The position numbers and the translations under genes were made by a program. 41,204 nt of DNA from Zygnema circumcarinatum (lineage: Eukaryota; Streptophyta; Zygnematophyceae; Zygnematales; Zygnemataceae), in the NCBI GenBank assembly GCA_037447605.1, contig CM074819.1, forward strand, positions 1,209,260 through 1,250,463, written 5' to 3'. Every line of letters begins with the position of its first letter. Position 1 is the first letter of the stretch. Of this stretch, positions 1-10,765 are shown in pieces. The notes under the pieces are model-generated. The model worked only from the letters and a program-made list of their open reading frames with translations. It did not search any database and was not told the DNA's origin.

Positions 1-2218
1 TGAGAGGGGAGTAAGGTGGGGAGAACACAGAAAAGTGGGAGATATGAAAGAAAGAATGGAGGAACGAGATAATATAGGAGTGAGAGATGGATACAGAGAG
101 GGGAGGAGTAAAGGGAATGGAGTGGGGAGAGAGGGCGGGTGAGGGAGGAACACAGCGAGAGATGGGGGAAGTGAAGGAAATGGAAGGATGGGAAGAGAGA
201 GAAAGGACTAACTGGAGAGTTCCATAACTCGTTGATGGGCAGGTCGGTAAGCAAGCTCAAGAAATTGGCGATCAACCGAGTGATACGCGATGTGTCTTCT
301 TGAAGAACATGCGCTGTACCATAAGTGGCTCTCTCTTTCCCTCTCTACACACACATACGCACACGAAAGAGTGGAGTTGCTCTACGAGGGTCCGCCAGGA
401 AGATGGTCACATGTCCGTTGCATAACCATGACCATAAGTGTAACTGTATCATATATAGCTCGCTCGTTCTTAGCACATGTGACCGCCTCTAAGGGCTTTC
501 GGAGCAGGTCCTTTCCCGTGACCCGTTCAGTCGGCAGGCTGCCCTCACTATTCATTCCCATTGCTAGGGATCTCTGTAGTGCACTTACCACATGCCTTTC
601 GGGGGCTTTGAGAGTTTCCGTGCTTCCACAGTTTCAGATTTCAATCAATAGGGCGGGTTTTAACAGCATTATGTTCTTCTCACATCGTAGATGCATTCCA
701 TATCATTCTTTCATTCCGTTGTCGGGAGGGGGGCAGTTTATCATTTATTCTAAGATAGCTCTTTCTTAGAAGTTCTATTTGCTCATTTGGTTATTCTTTG
801 TTATTCATTTGTAAGTTTAGAATCCGAGTTAAAGGCGTAGAACGGAGGGTTAGTGGCAGGTGATCTCGAGCACATTTACCGTTGCTACGGCTACAGATCC
901 GTTGTATTGTAAGTCACATTAGGGCTTCTATGTGTTTGAACCGGATTCTGAAGCTGACACAGGAACTATCTTTTTTTTCTGCACCCTAAACCCCTGATGT
1001 CTAGCCTCGATCTGTTTTTTATGTATGTTATTATAGGCAAAAATCTTCTGCCTTGGACCTGTACCATTCCCATTGGCAAAGTTTCCGTTTCCTTGGAGAT
1101 GAAAACGTGCGCATTCTTCGCAAAGCATGAAGACATTCTGTGTTGAACGTGAGGCAACGGCACAAAAAAGCGCAGTAAAGAAAAACCTTTCGATGTAATT
1201 TTCTGCTTAAATTTGAACTTTCAGTGGTAACATAGAAAGTAAATCCTGCGCACGGCCATGTTGTGCTTGTGCTTGCCGCAGCAAACACTAATTTTCTGAA
1301 GCCTCATAGGGTGCGTGTTCATGGTCCAACTTCCAACTTTCACTTACGCTCTCTCACTGGCACCAGTGGCGCCCCTCTAGATTTCAGCCGGATCCAACCT
1401 ACTCGCACATTTCGAATGTTGGAAAACTTTCTGCTTCAATTTCCAACTCCGGAGCTTCAACCAGCAGGAGGAAGTTGGGCCTTGAAGACGCACCCTTATA
1501 ATTTGATCAAACCCCAACCCCTGTATTCGTAATAGCTCCTCGTATATTCATTTCAAAAAATGTTCTCTCTAGTTTAACGTTTGAGGTTTCAGACGATAAA
1601 TATCCACACAATGCAAAATAAGCAGAATAAGCAAACGCCTTCCCGTAAAATAGGTACCAACAGCGGAACTTGAAACGCTTCATTGAAACATATTCCATAT
1701 ATTGTTTTTCAAGTTAGAAACCCCCCAGTTTTCAGAATGGAGGAATCGGCAGTTAACATTTAGAAACTCTTGACTTCTTGTTGGGATAGAAATATAAAAG
1801 AACTCAGTTTTTTTAATCGGATTTATTTGAGCTGTGTCGAGGATCGAACAGCAGCATCTTGGAGCCAGGTAAGCCAACTTTCCATGGCTCAGTTTCCCAT
1901 TCTGCGCAACTAGTACTGACAGCCGTGATGATAAAGGACAAGAAGGCGACAAGGCGGCAAGGATATAAACAAGCCTCTTCCTTGTGCATTTTGCGATGGG
2001 TTTTGGTGATCCCTCTTGATGCCAAGCAGCTCCTCCGGGGCACAAAGAATGAACACGAATATAACATGATCATAAACAGCTATACAGCGAAGGCGATGAG
2101 ATCGGAACACAAAATGCCAAAGACTTACGCTCAATTTTCATTAACATTTTGAGCCACGGGAAAAGAGACAGGGGGAGAAAGAGAGAGAGACTACCGCCAC
2201 TAGTGCTGCTGCACCCTT
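1..2218. other. Intergenic region left of eL28, no gene recognised
   Basis: The first about 240 bases are a purine-rich (G/A) low-complexity stretch. The remainder is ordinary AT-balanced sequence. Open frames here, the longest 159 codons at 290-769, have no recognisable domain and no plausible continuation across splice sites. The part just left of 2219 should hold the 3' UTR and polyadenylation site of the eL28 gene, which is read leftwards. I see no RNA gene. Confidence 0.5.
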
Positions 2219-4584
2219 CTACTTCTTTGCCAGCTTCTTCCCCTTGCTCTTGCTGCCGGCCTTCGCCACGCGCAGACTCTTGTGGATCGCACTCAGCCGC
2301 GCAAGCGCCGCCTTCTTCAGATCCGGCCTGTACTGGTTGGTTACCACCTGCAAAAGATCCCACGAATGGGCATCTCATATTAGAAAACACATAAATAGGA
2401 GAACCCCGGTAGAGTCAATTCTCCCTCGCTCTCTCTCACACACACGCATACACCCTTCCCCTCCACCTCCTCCCCTCCCCCCCCTACTCCTCCACCCCTC
2501 CCTCTTTCTCTCCCTCTCTCGCCCCCTCTCTCTTCCCTCCCCCCCCCCCCTCCCCCCCTACGTTTCTCCCTTTCGTGAATGTTCAACTCCTGAATTCACT
2601 CATGGACGTAGGAAGTATCATATTCATCACATTACTCTGAAAAAGAACGAACTTCGCTAGACGAGTTTCCTTAAGTGCTCTTTCTCTGAGGCTTAAAATA
2701 TTTCACAAGGGGAGGAAACAGGCAAGCAGAGAAACAGAAAAGGAAAGGGAGAGGAGAGACTATGGGATGAAGCGGTTAACCCTACACTTGGTTAGTGCCC
2801 CTAAAACCCATGGAGATAAAAATACCCCGAAACCCAGAGTACCACCTCAATCCACATGTCGCTTACACACCGAAACATCTCAAGCCCCTAGATTCATAAG
2901 AACCTCTAACTCATTACAAAACACCAAAGGCTCTGAACCCCAAACCTAACTGAGTTACAGTCGTTACCTTTCAACAACAAAACGGATCCCTAACTTTATA
3001 TATCCTATTGTCTTTTAGGACAAAGCATTACTGTAATCCCCTCCCCTACCGACACTTATACACATACCTGATTGATGATAGTTTTTGCCATTTTGCGCAC
3101 ATCCTTCTTCAACAGAGAGCGCTGTACGGCGCTGCTGGGCAGGAGTCCTTTCTTCACCTTCTTGGTGGTCAGCACAACGGCTTCACCGTCTGCCTCCAAC
3201 CCAACAGCCTTCGAGTTTGCAAGGCCTGCATGGAACACCCAGCTACCTCCCGCTTCAGTTACGACTTCAGTTGCGAACAACGCGTCTATATGTAAATTCA
3301 GTTTTGGAACAAGTCGACACTTCATTCTCCTCTCTTGACCTTTCCAAAACGCAAAAGATTGAAATTGCAGTGTGCCTATATGCAGTGAGACTTCAGTTCC
3401 ACTTCTAAGCTTTGAAAGTTGCATACTTTTTTTTATCGTACATGAAGCCGTATATAAGTTCCATTTTAAAAAAACTGGTGAAAATATGGTACTTAAAAGT
3501 TGTTTTTGAAACCCTAAGTTCTTCAAAAATGTATAGAACACAAACCACGGAACTGCCTTTTTCTGCACATAGAAAAGGAGTGAAAACCTAGCTGTTTTCT
3601 ATAATGATTCAAGAATGCATTCCTGAATTCGAAAATGCTCAATGAGCTCCTTAAAGGAGCAAAAACCATACGAGCCCATTTCCTGTACTTGGAACTCTCC
3701 CTCCCCTACCCACTTCAAGGTTTAAACCAAGAACCCCAAAACCCAAAGGATGACCCCTTTCCTTCTTAATAAAGGAAAACAAGAACACACGAAACAACAG
3801 CACTACCGACTTTACATTCTCCAGAGGTCTAACCACGTGCATCCCTATCGAGTAGGCGGGGAAAAATGAGTAAGAGAGCTTTCAGTGAATCACTATCCTT
3901 AAGAAACGCCATACTATTTTTTGAACTCATTCTATGCATGGGTGGCTGCGCCAATAGTCTAAAAAACAGAACTAACTGTTCCAAAAATGCATAGGCCAAC
4001 CGTCAAAGGGTTCGAGATACGCCACGCCACGCCACGCCACGCCCCCTTTTCACGAGGGATTTTAATTTCTCTTTCTTTCACAGGTTTTCCACCAGCTTGC
4101 ATGTACATAATTACAATAAATATAGGCACTTCTACTTGCGCGATAGATGACCCTTGCTAACCAGCACAAAAGACTACAAAACCTTCCAGAATTTTGAGAC
4201 TTTCTGGATAGAACAGAAAGGAAAAGTTAGGGTTTCTGAACAACACATACACGTTCATTTCCCCGCAATATTCTTTCTTCGCTTCCTCGCACTGATTCTG
4301 TAAGCCCCAATGCGCTCGACAATACGACCCTGGACCCTAAGACCCTGAACTTTCACTTTCCGCGCTGAACCCTAACACCCAGAACCCTATACTCCTTAAT
4401 TCTAGCCGTGGATCCAAAGCGGAGGAGCAGACCGACCTGAGAACTTGAAGGCGTTTTTGTTGGTGAGGTTGAAGGGCTCGCAGGTGAAAGAAACGGCGGA
4501 GGTGGTCCTGCCGCCCTGCTTGTGCAGGAACTTGCTGTTGTTCCGCACGAGCAGCCACAGCAGGTCCGAGGACACGCCCGCCAT
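2219..4584 (-). CDS. RPL28: 60S ribosomal protein eL28 (RPL28), 3 coding exons
   Basis: Structural protein of the large cytosolic ribosomal subunit, eukaryote-specific. Exons on the minus strand are 4437-4584, 3068-3225 and 2219-2347; they join in phase to 144 residues, the usual family length. Exon 1 encodes [20 protein letters not shown], the typical start with an invariant N-N-x-F-L. Exon 2 opens with [10 protein letters not shown] (family GLANKKTV) and ends in MAKTIINQ. Exon 3 carries the signature [20 protein letters not shown] followed by a basic tail ending KKLAKK. All junctions are GT-AG. The start ATG has an AATGGC context. Intron 1 (3226-4436) contains four GCCAC pentamers at 4021-4040, and intron 2 (2348-3067) contains a long C/T tract. 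The gene is divergent from the ABCG gene, with 976 bp between start codons and a telo-box in between. Identity is near certain from motifs; expression is not shown. Confidence 0.95.
2417..2575. repeat. C/T-rich tract in eL28 intron 2
   Basis: On the plus strand this is an almost pure C/T run (CTCTCTCACACAC then CCTCCCC-type units), so the transcript is purine-rich here. It is one of many homopurine/homopyrimidine blocks in this window's introns. Confidence 0.85.
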
Positions 4585-5560
4585 TCTGCACCCATGAATG
4601 CATGCATGCATGCACCATCAGCAACACATCTCCCTCTCTCTCTCTCCCTCTCTCTCAGTCTCTCTCTCTCCCGTTCTTGCTTCCTTCCCAAGGCCCTAGT
4701 CCGTTGCCCCAGTCCCTCTCCCTCCCCTTCCTCCCCCTCTCCCTCTCCCTTTCCCTCAGCTCTCTCTCTCCCTCTCTCCCCGGCTCTACCTCTCGACCTC
4801 ACAACCCTAAATTTGCAGGTGGCAGGGATCAGACCTGCTCGCCGAGGCCTCCGCAGCGATGGGTCGAAGGCGGAGAGAGAGAGCGACCTTCGGCGCTCAC
4901 CGGCTGATATATGCCGAGCTTTAGGGTTTGCGGAGCGAATCGTGGCCGTCCGATGTACGCGGGCCAATCTCAACCGTGATATCGCGGTCCAAAATCGAAT
5001 GCCTATGGATTCGAAAGTCATGGGACCCATGGCCATGGTTGCATGCCTACGTGGCATATATGAGTCACGTGATTGTTCCACGTGTCTCAAAACAGTAACT
5101 GGAGCAAGGTTTCATGTTCCATGGAGACGCCGTTAACTGTACGAGTATGTGTACGGCATGACAGCAAAACGGGTGCCTCGCATGTGTGTCCCTGAACCCT
5201 GCGTCGACGTCGAAAGCGACCGCCGATCGCATGCACGGCCATGCAGAGCGGCAGACAGCCGCCGACCGCGACAGGGCCTGCACAGGCCTCCGTGCCGCGC
5301 CCTCCTCCGTAGGGGTCACTATCTTCCTATTTCTGAAATCAGAGAGTCGCTTGCTATCTTTTCCTCTCTCTATTCTCGGCTAGAGTACTTAGGATCCTTA
5401 AGCTGCAGAGCTTATTGTGTAAGTTAAGGGCCATTTAGGGTGGGCATGGATTTACTTTCGTCTTAGTGCTGCGGTTTCCGGTGGGAGATAGCTCCCAAGA
5501 ATTTGAGTCAGAGGAGTTGTATTAATTTTTAGGTATTTAATTTCCGTGGTGCTTGTGGAG
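4585..5560. promoter_or_regulatory. Divergent promoter region between eL28 (minus) and ABCG (plus)
   Basis: These 976 bp separate two start codons that face away from each other. Visible content: an alternating CATG run (TGCATGCATGCATGC, about 4599-4614), a C/T tract at about 4625-4795, an AACCCTAAA block at about 4803, and a telo-box at 4921-4929. The half next to ABCG is AT-richer. No coding exon was recognised. 5' UTR introns cannot be excluded: AG/GT signals are present but cannot be tested without transcripts. Confidence 0.6.
4921..4929 (-). promoter_or_regulatory. Telo-box (AAACCCTAA) upstream of eL28
   Basis: TTAGGGTTT on the plus strand is AAACCCTAA in the direction of eL28, about 340 bp before its start codon. 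Telo-boxes are an established element of plant ribosomal-protein promoters. A second related AACCCTAAA lies at about 4803. Function here is inferred from position. Confidence 0.5.
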
Positions 5561-8500
5561 ATGGCACGTGTGGAAAGGAGTAACGGAGGTCGGTCGTATC
5601 GATCTGAGAACGGTGGGAATAGGAGGGAAGGAAGTGCAGCGAGGCCTGATGTTGAAAGTGGGCTGCAAGCTGAATCGCAAGTAACTCGTGTACAGGAAAA
5701 ACTTGGAAAGGCTGCTCAAGTCGTAATCGCAGTACGCTTGAATTCCTTCATTGCTCCGCATGTTTTTGAGCTCCGCTGCATGTCTGGACTGATGTGAATA
5801 ATGATGTGCTAATTTTCTTCATCGTTTAGTACTTCTCTATTTCTCTCCCTCCATAGTGTACCATTCCCTCTCCTTCAGCGTGATTGATTTCTAGTTTGGG
5901 GAGGAAGAGAAGTTCGAATAGGATCAAATTTCAGAACTTGAGTTTAAATAACTCCGCGGTTTTTAATTTCCTGTGCAGATAGTCTTCTTTCTTCGCAGTG
6001 ACCTGATTCTGACTGTGTTAGTTGTGCAGTTTGAGGATGTCACATATTCGGTGACTCTGCCTTCAGGAAAGGACAAACCTATCCTCAAAAATGTGACCGG
6101 TGTTGTACATCCCGGCGAAATGCTCGCACTTATGGGCCCCAGGTCGGTCGGCCATCCCTTTCTGCAATGTTTTTTTTAAATGAGGGTGATTTTGCCCATA
6201 AGAGTTTCAATGCGTTGATGCTTTTAGTGAAATCATTCAGTTTTTCCTCTTTTGAATCTATTTAAACTTAGTGAAAGCAACTGTGTGCTAAGCCCTTAGA
6301 GGTAACAAACATTCATATTCTAGTCTTTATCTTCGTATGTTTAAGTTACTTTATGTTGTTCTCATTAGCAGTTTTTTTGTGGTGTGATGTTATTTTTCAG
6401 TGGGAGTGGTAAGACCACAGTTCTCAATTTCCTCGCGGGACGAATGCGTCCCGGAGTGACCGGCCGAATTCTTTACAACGGAGCTCCATTCACAAAACCT
6501 TTGAAGAGAAAATTCGGATTCGTTACTCAGGACGACATTGTTCTCGCGACTTTGACCGTCCGCGAAACCCTAATCTGCTCTGCGCTTCTCCGGCTCCCAA
6601 AAACTTTATCTCGGACCGAAAAAATGCAGCGCGCCGACGAAGTAATTGCAGAATTGGGCCTCGAGCGGTGCAAGGATACCATAATAGGGGGGGCATTTAA
6701 AAGGGGAATCTCGGGAGGGGAGAGAAAGAGAGTCTGCATTGGACAGGAGATGTTAACCAACCCCTCCATTCTTTTTCTGGACGAACCCACTTCTGGTTTG
6801 GATTCCACTACTGCTCTCAAAATGGTTGGTCTTTTACGGAGTTTGGCGAAAAGCGGAAAATGTGTGATTAGTACCATTCATCAGCCTTCTTCTCCGGCCT
6901 TCGCGATGTTTGATAAGCTGCTGCTTCTATGCGAAGGCTCTCCCCTTTACTTTGGAAAAGCAGATGGGGCTATGCAGTACTTTGCAGAGATTGGATATCA
7001 GCCAAAATTCGCGACAAATCCCGCTGACTTCTTGCTCGATCTTGCCACAGGTGACATCATTTTGAAGCTCTTGCTCCACAAGTTTGCAGTTTTTTAGGTT
7101 TTTGAATGATGCATGATGAGTTAGCGATTGAAATCGCATGGTTTTGCAGGTGTTACTTATGAAAGCCTACCGAGTGTGGACTCTCCCGGAACCGGCTTCA
7201 GGAGTCCACCGGATGAGAATGCGAAAGAGGGGAACACAAAGCTGCAGGAGTTGAAGGAAACTCTTAAAGAAGAGTACAGGAAGAACTGGGCGGCTAAAGG
7301 AGTAAACATCTCCTCTGAAGTTGCCACCAATGCTGGTGCAGGTGCGTTTCTCCACTTTATCCAAATTACAACTAGCAAAAGTAACTAACTAAAAAAGTTT
7401 CGAATGTGAAAAAACATGAGGTTATGTTGCAAGGATACCTTTAAAGCCTTACAGTTTGAAGCCCCTCTGTGAGGCATCAAATTCATTCAAAATTCATTCG
7501 TCTGCTTTCCCCCTCTCACCCTCAATGTTGAGTACGCAACTTCCCCCAAGTCAGCCCTACCTCAAACACACCCTAAACTAAACCCATCCATCATTCAATA
7601 ACACCAATTGAACAAACCCAACAAACAACCTCCTCACCAATGCTGACCGGCGCCGCCGGCGGCATTTCTGCATGCATTTCTGCATGCATGCAGGCGGCAG
7701 CGCGTGGAAGAAGGAGTGGCCCACCTCGTGGTTTGAGCAGTTCCGCGTGCTCCTCATGCGGGGGGTCAAGTCCCGGCGAGGGGAGGCCCTCGAGCTGCAC
7801 CGCGCGGCGCAGGTCGCGGTGGTCTCGCTCGTCTGCGGACTGCTCTGGTGGCGGCTCCAAGTCACCACCGCGCGGACCGTGCAGGACAAGGTCGGAAAAC
7901 TGGATGGGAACTGGGTGGGAACTGGGTCGGAACTGGGTCGGAACTGAATGGGAACTGGGTCGGATCCGAAAGGGAACTGGGTCGGAATTGGGTGGGAACT
8001 AGGTGGGAACTGGGTCGGATCTGGGTCGGAACTGGTTGGGAACTGGGTCGGAATAACTGGGTCGAAACTGGGTGGGAACTGGGTCGGAATTCGGTGGGAA
8101 TTGGGTCGGAACTGAGACGAAGCTGGATCGGAATTGGGTCGGAACTGACAGAGAAAAAGGCAGAGGTATAGATAGAAGTTGATGGTGAAGTGTAGCTGTT
8201 TGAAAGATAGAGCTAGGTTGGTGTTTTTGGACGGAGAGAAGTGGATTCGAATCCAAGAAGATTGGGTTTTGCTAACAACTCTGAAAGTCTATGTTTGAGT
8301 ATATGATTTCTGGCTTTGAGTCTACTTTTAGGATCGTTTCTCATGTTGAAAATCTGCTTTTAATTTGGGGATCTAGATGCGATTGGAGTTATTGGAGAAC
8401 TATTGGTTTCGCTGCTTCTTGGCGTTTTGAGGTTCAACAGTTAAAAGGGAAAGGAAACTACTCACATAGGGAATATCTGTTTGTCTGTTTGTTTGCAGAC

Positions 8501-9856
8501 GGGACTTCTATTCTTCAGTACGAACTTTTGGGGTTTTTTTCCGATCATTGGTTCGGTGGTTACCTTCCCCAACGAGCGGCTCATTCTCGCTAAGGAAAGA
8601 GCTGCAGGAATGTACCGACTCTCTGCTTACTTCATGGCGAGGATTGTCTCTGACCTCCCCGTTGTGCTTGCGCTGCCCTCCCTCTCCATGGGCGCCGTTG
8701 TGTACTGGATGACGGGACTGAAAGCAACCTTTACCGCATATATCCTCACAGTTCTCAGCATTCTGCTTAACGTTTTGGTGGCGCAAGGTATGAATCAACT
8801 TCTTGGCAGACTGGGGAGGAGTTCAAAGGAGTTCAAAGGAGGTTAAATTTCTAAACAAACAGTTTACAGATTCACCACTCTTCTCTCCCTCCGCCACAAA
8901 TCATCTCTCTTCATGCCGCCATGTTGGGATCACTCTCTATTTGACAGCTTTTTCGGCCACGTGGCAGGCCTAGGGTTGGCTGTAGGAGCAGCCCTCATGG
9001 ATGCAAAGTCGGCAACAACTCTCTCCGCCGTCATCATGCTCACTTTCCTCATCGCGGGAGGTTTCTTCGTGCAGGTCGGCAGGACAATTCCGGCCGAGGG
9101 TTTAGGGTTAGGGTTTCAAAGGGGATGATATAATGATAGTGGGGTCAAGACAACTACATGGGAAAGGGTTTCGGGGAGGGGCAATGCACATTTTGGAGCT
9201 GATAACATACCTCACTCGTTGGCTATCGATGGGAAACGGAATGGTTTTCGCTCCCTCTCCCTCCCTGCCCACTCTCCCACTTGTCTCTCCATTCTCTCTC
9301 TTTAAATCCTTCTTCCCCTTCCGGCCCTCACACAAACCTCCTTCTCCCACCCCCGGCTCTCCTTATCCTCTCTACTTCCTTTCCCCTCTCACGCCCCTCT
9401 TTCCCTCTTTCCCCCTCCCTTTCCTTACCCACCCCACTCCCCCATCCAAACCTTATTTCCCTTCCCCCCCTCTCCCCCAACTCCCTCGCTCGCTCTCTTC
9501 CCCCTTCCTGACACACCCGTACCCTGCTTTCTCTCTCTCTTCTCACTCTCTCTCTCCCTCTCTCTCTCTCTCTCCCGCAGGCCATGCCCATGTTCATCGG
9601 GTGGATCAAGTACGTGAGCTTCTCGTACTACGTCTTCCGCCTCCTCGTCAAGGTCCAATTCTCGCCCTCCGACACGTACCAATGCGGCACCGCCGACTCC
9701 CCTCTCGCCACGTGTCCCGTGGAGCAGAGCGAGGCCCTGAGCTCCCTCTCCTTGGGGGGGGGCGGCCTCGAGGCGGGCGCGCTGCTCTTCATGTTCTTCT
9801 TCTACCGCCTCCTCGCCTACGCCTTCCTCCGCATTCGGGTTAAGCCGCTCCGCTAA
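5561..9856 (+). CDS. ABCG-subfamily half-size ABC transporter (WBC type), 8 exons
   Basis: ATP-driven membrane exporter of the plant half-size ABCG group; the C-terminal half looks most like the ABCG14/21-type clade, but the substrate cannot be read from sequence. Exons 5561-5731, 6030-6142, 6401-7050, 7150-7341, 7694-7890, 8499-8787, 8968-9074 and 9581-9856 join in phase to 664 residues, normal for a half-transporter. The nucleotide-binding domain comes first: Walker A GPSGSGKT (about 93-100, created across intron 2), Q-loop Q138, signature ISGGE (198-202), Walker B ILFLDE (218-223) and H-loop H255. The membrane domain follows, with the family segments [50 protein letters not shown] and the end IRVKPLR. 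Half-transporters act as dimers. The ATG at 5561 is preferred over an in-frame upstream GTG. Intron 5 holds an 11-bp minisatellite and intron 7 a long C/T tract. A longer exon 2 from 5979 would stay in frame but adds a hydrophobic stretch unlike the family. Confidence 0.93.
7891..8150. repeat. 11-bp minisatellite (GGAACTGGGTC) in ABCG intron 5
   Basis: About 20-23 imperfect head-to-tail copies of GGAACTGGGTC/GGGAACTGGGT fill the first 260 bp of intron 5. The first, degenerate unit contains the 5' splice site itself (AAG|GTCGGA). Divergence is mostly point changes, with one or two length shifts near 8052. Confidence 0.9.
9098..9117 (+). repeat. Short interstitial telomere-like block (TTTAGGG type)
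   Basis: GGGTTTAGGGTTAGGGTTT sits 24 bp inside ABCG intron 7. It mixes the plant heptamer and a hexamer variant. Confidence 0.8.
9250..9579. repeat. C/T-rich tract before the last exon of ABCG
   Basis: About 330 bp of almost pure pyrimidine on the coding strand, ending (CTCTCTCTCTCTCCCGCAG) directly at the acceptor of exon 8. It serves as a greatly extended polypyrimidine tract. Confidence 0.85.
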
Positions 9857-10036
9857 CAAAAGATAAAGATAAAGATGGGGGGAAGGCAATTGGCAGTAGT
9901 AAAGATAAAGATGGGGAGGGCGGGGGGCTGTCACGTCACGCAATTGGCAGAGCTCGGTGTATTATGGGTACAGCCTTTGGTTGCTTTGGGGACCTTCGAG
10001 GTTGCTTCGAGGGAGGGTTTCAAGCGTTGTTGAGCC

Positions 10037-10185
10037 TAGGCGTAGCTTTAAAAAAAAAAATAGTTTTTTCTTTTGTGCTTAGGTGTTTTGTGACCAGTTC
10101 TTCGTGGTTCCTTCCCCATGTTGCTTTTGTCCATGTACATTTGATGGCATCATCGCCATCGTGAGATCCATGGCACTTCCATTCC
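10037..10185 (+). repeat. Dispersed repeat, copy A
   Basis: Shares an exact 23-base core starting CCATGTACATTTGATGGCAT (10131-10153), the following CGCCATCGTG, and looser flanks (AGGCGTAG, TTCGTGGTTCC, TTCCCCTT) with the reverse complement of about 23570-23715. Ends are not sharp and no coding capacity is seen. Probably an old short non-autonomous element. Confidence 0.6.
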
Positions 10186-10469
10186 CCTTTATTTTCATAG
10201 TAGAGAAAAAAGTTTGACAATTTCTTTGCTTTCTAGTTTGTACACATTGGGAAGAGAATATTGATATGCGCCTTCAAATTTTAGTGCGTTGAAAGGCATA
10301 TTAATGATAGGGATTATTATGAGGGGAAATAGAGGGAAGACCTTTTCGCGTTCTCCTTGTATAACAATATTTAGATATAAGGATACATTTGTTTGGGCGT
10401 TTCTTGCGCTTATGACAGAGCAGTCTACAATCTATTGTAAAAAATTGTGAATGAAACTAACGCTTGTCA

Positions 10470-10534
10470 ACTCGCATACCAGGGTTTTAGGGTTTTAGAG
10501 TTTTTTGGGTTTTTAGGGTTTGACTCGCATACCA
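10470..10534 (+). repeat. Telomere-like insertion flanked by 12-bp direct repeat
   Basis: ACTCGCATACCA occurs exactly at 10470-10481 and again at 10523-10534. The 41 bp between them consist of degenerate TTTTAGGG units. The structure resembles insertion of telomeric repeats at a staggered double-strand break with target duplication. Confidence 0.7.
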
Positions 10535-10765
10535 ATGACCATCATATGATAGTGCGTGTGAGTGTCCACTTCCTCATGCATTGAATATAGACACATACAA
10601 GCATCAATGCAGAGAGGTAAGACCCAAGTACTTTCCAACATAGAACACCGTTTCTTTGAACTAAAATATTTGCAAGAAAACTCAAAATGAAATTCCGATG
10701 GAAATTCAACATTTGTTTGCCAAAGTTAAAGATTCACGCAAAACGTATAAACCCTAAATGAAAAT

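Larger units (their letters stand above)
9857..10765. other. Convergent intergenic region, ABCG 3' end / TRAP-beta 3' end
   Basis: No gene. It holds a small duplication (AAAGATAAAGATGGGG and CAATTGGCAG, two copies each, about 9862-9950), one copy of a dispersed repeat (10037-10185) and a telomere-like block flanked by a 12-bp direct repeat (10470-10534). Both 3' UTRs must end here. Confidence 0.6.

Noticed and set aside
290-769. 159-codon open frame on plus
   Set aside because: No domain, composition like random sequence, no splice continuation or family resemblance.
4005-4030. GGGTTCGAGA, T-loop-like, near GCCAC repeats
   Set aside because: No cloverleaf could be drawn with the upstream sequence; inside eL28 intron 1.
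5973-6029. Extended ABCG exon 2 starting at 5979
   Set aside because: In frame, but adds a hydrophobic stretch before the nucleotide-binding domain that the family lacks; the acceptor at 6029 gives the normal FEDVTYSV start.
8231-8250. tRNA T-arm-like GGATTCGAATCC
   Set aside because: No matching acceptor stem, D-arm or anticodon arm around it; a short palindrome in an intron.
9133-9843. 236-codon frame overlapping ABCG intron 7 and exon 8
   Set aside because: Runs through the C/T tract in a frame different from the conserved ABCG C-terminus.
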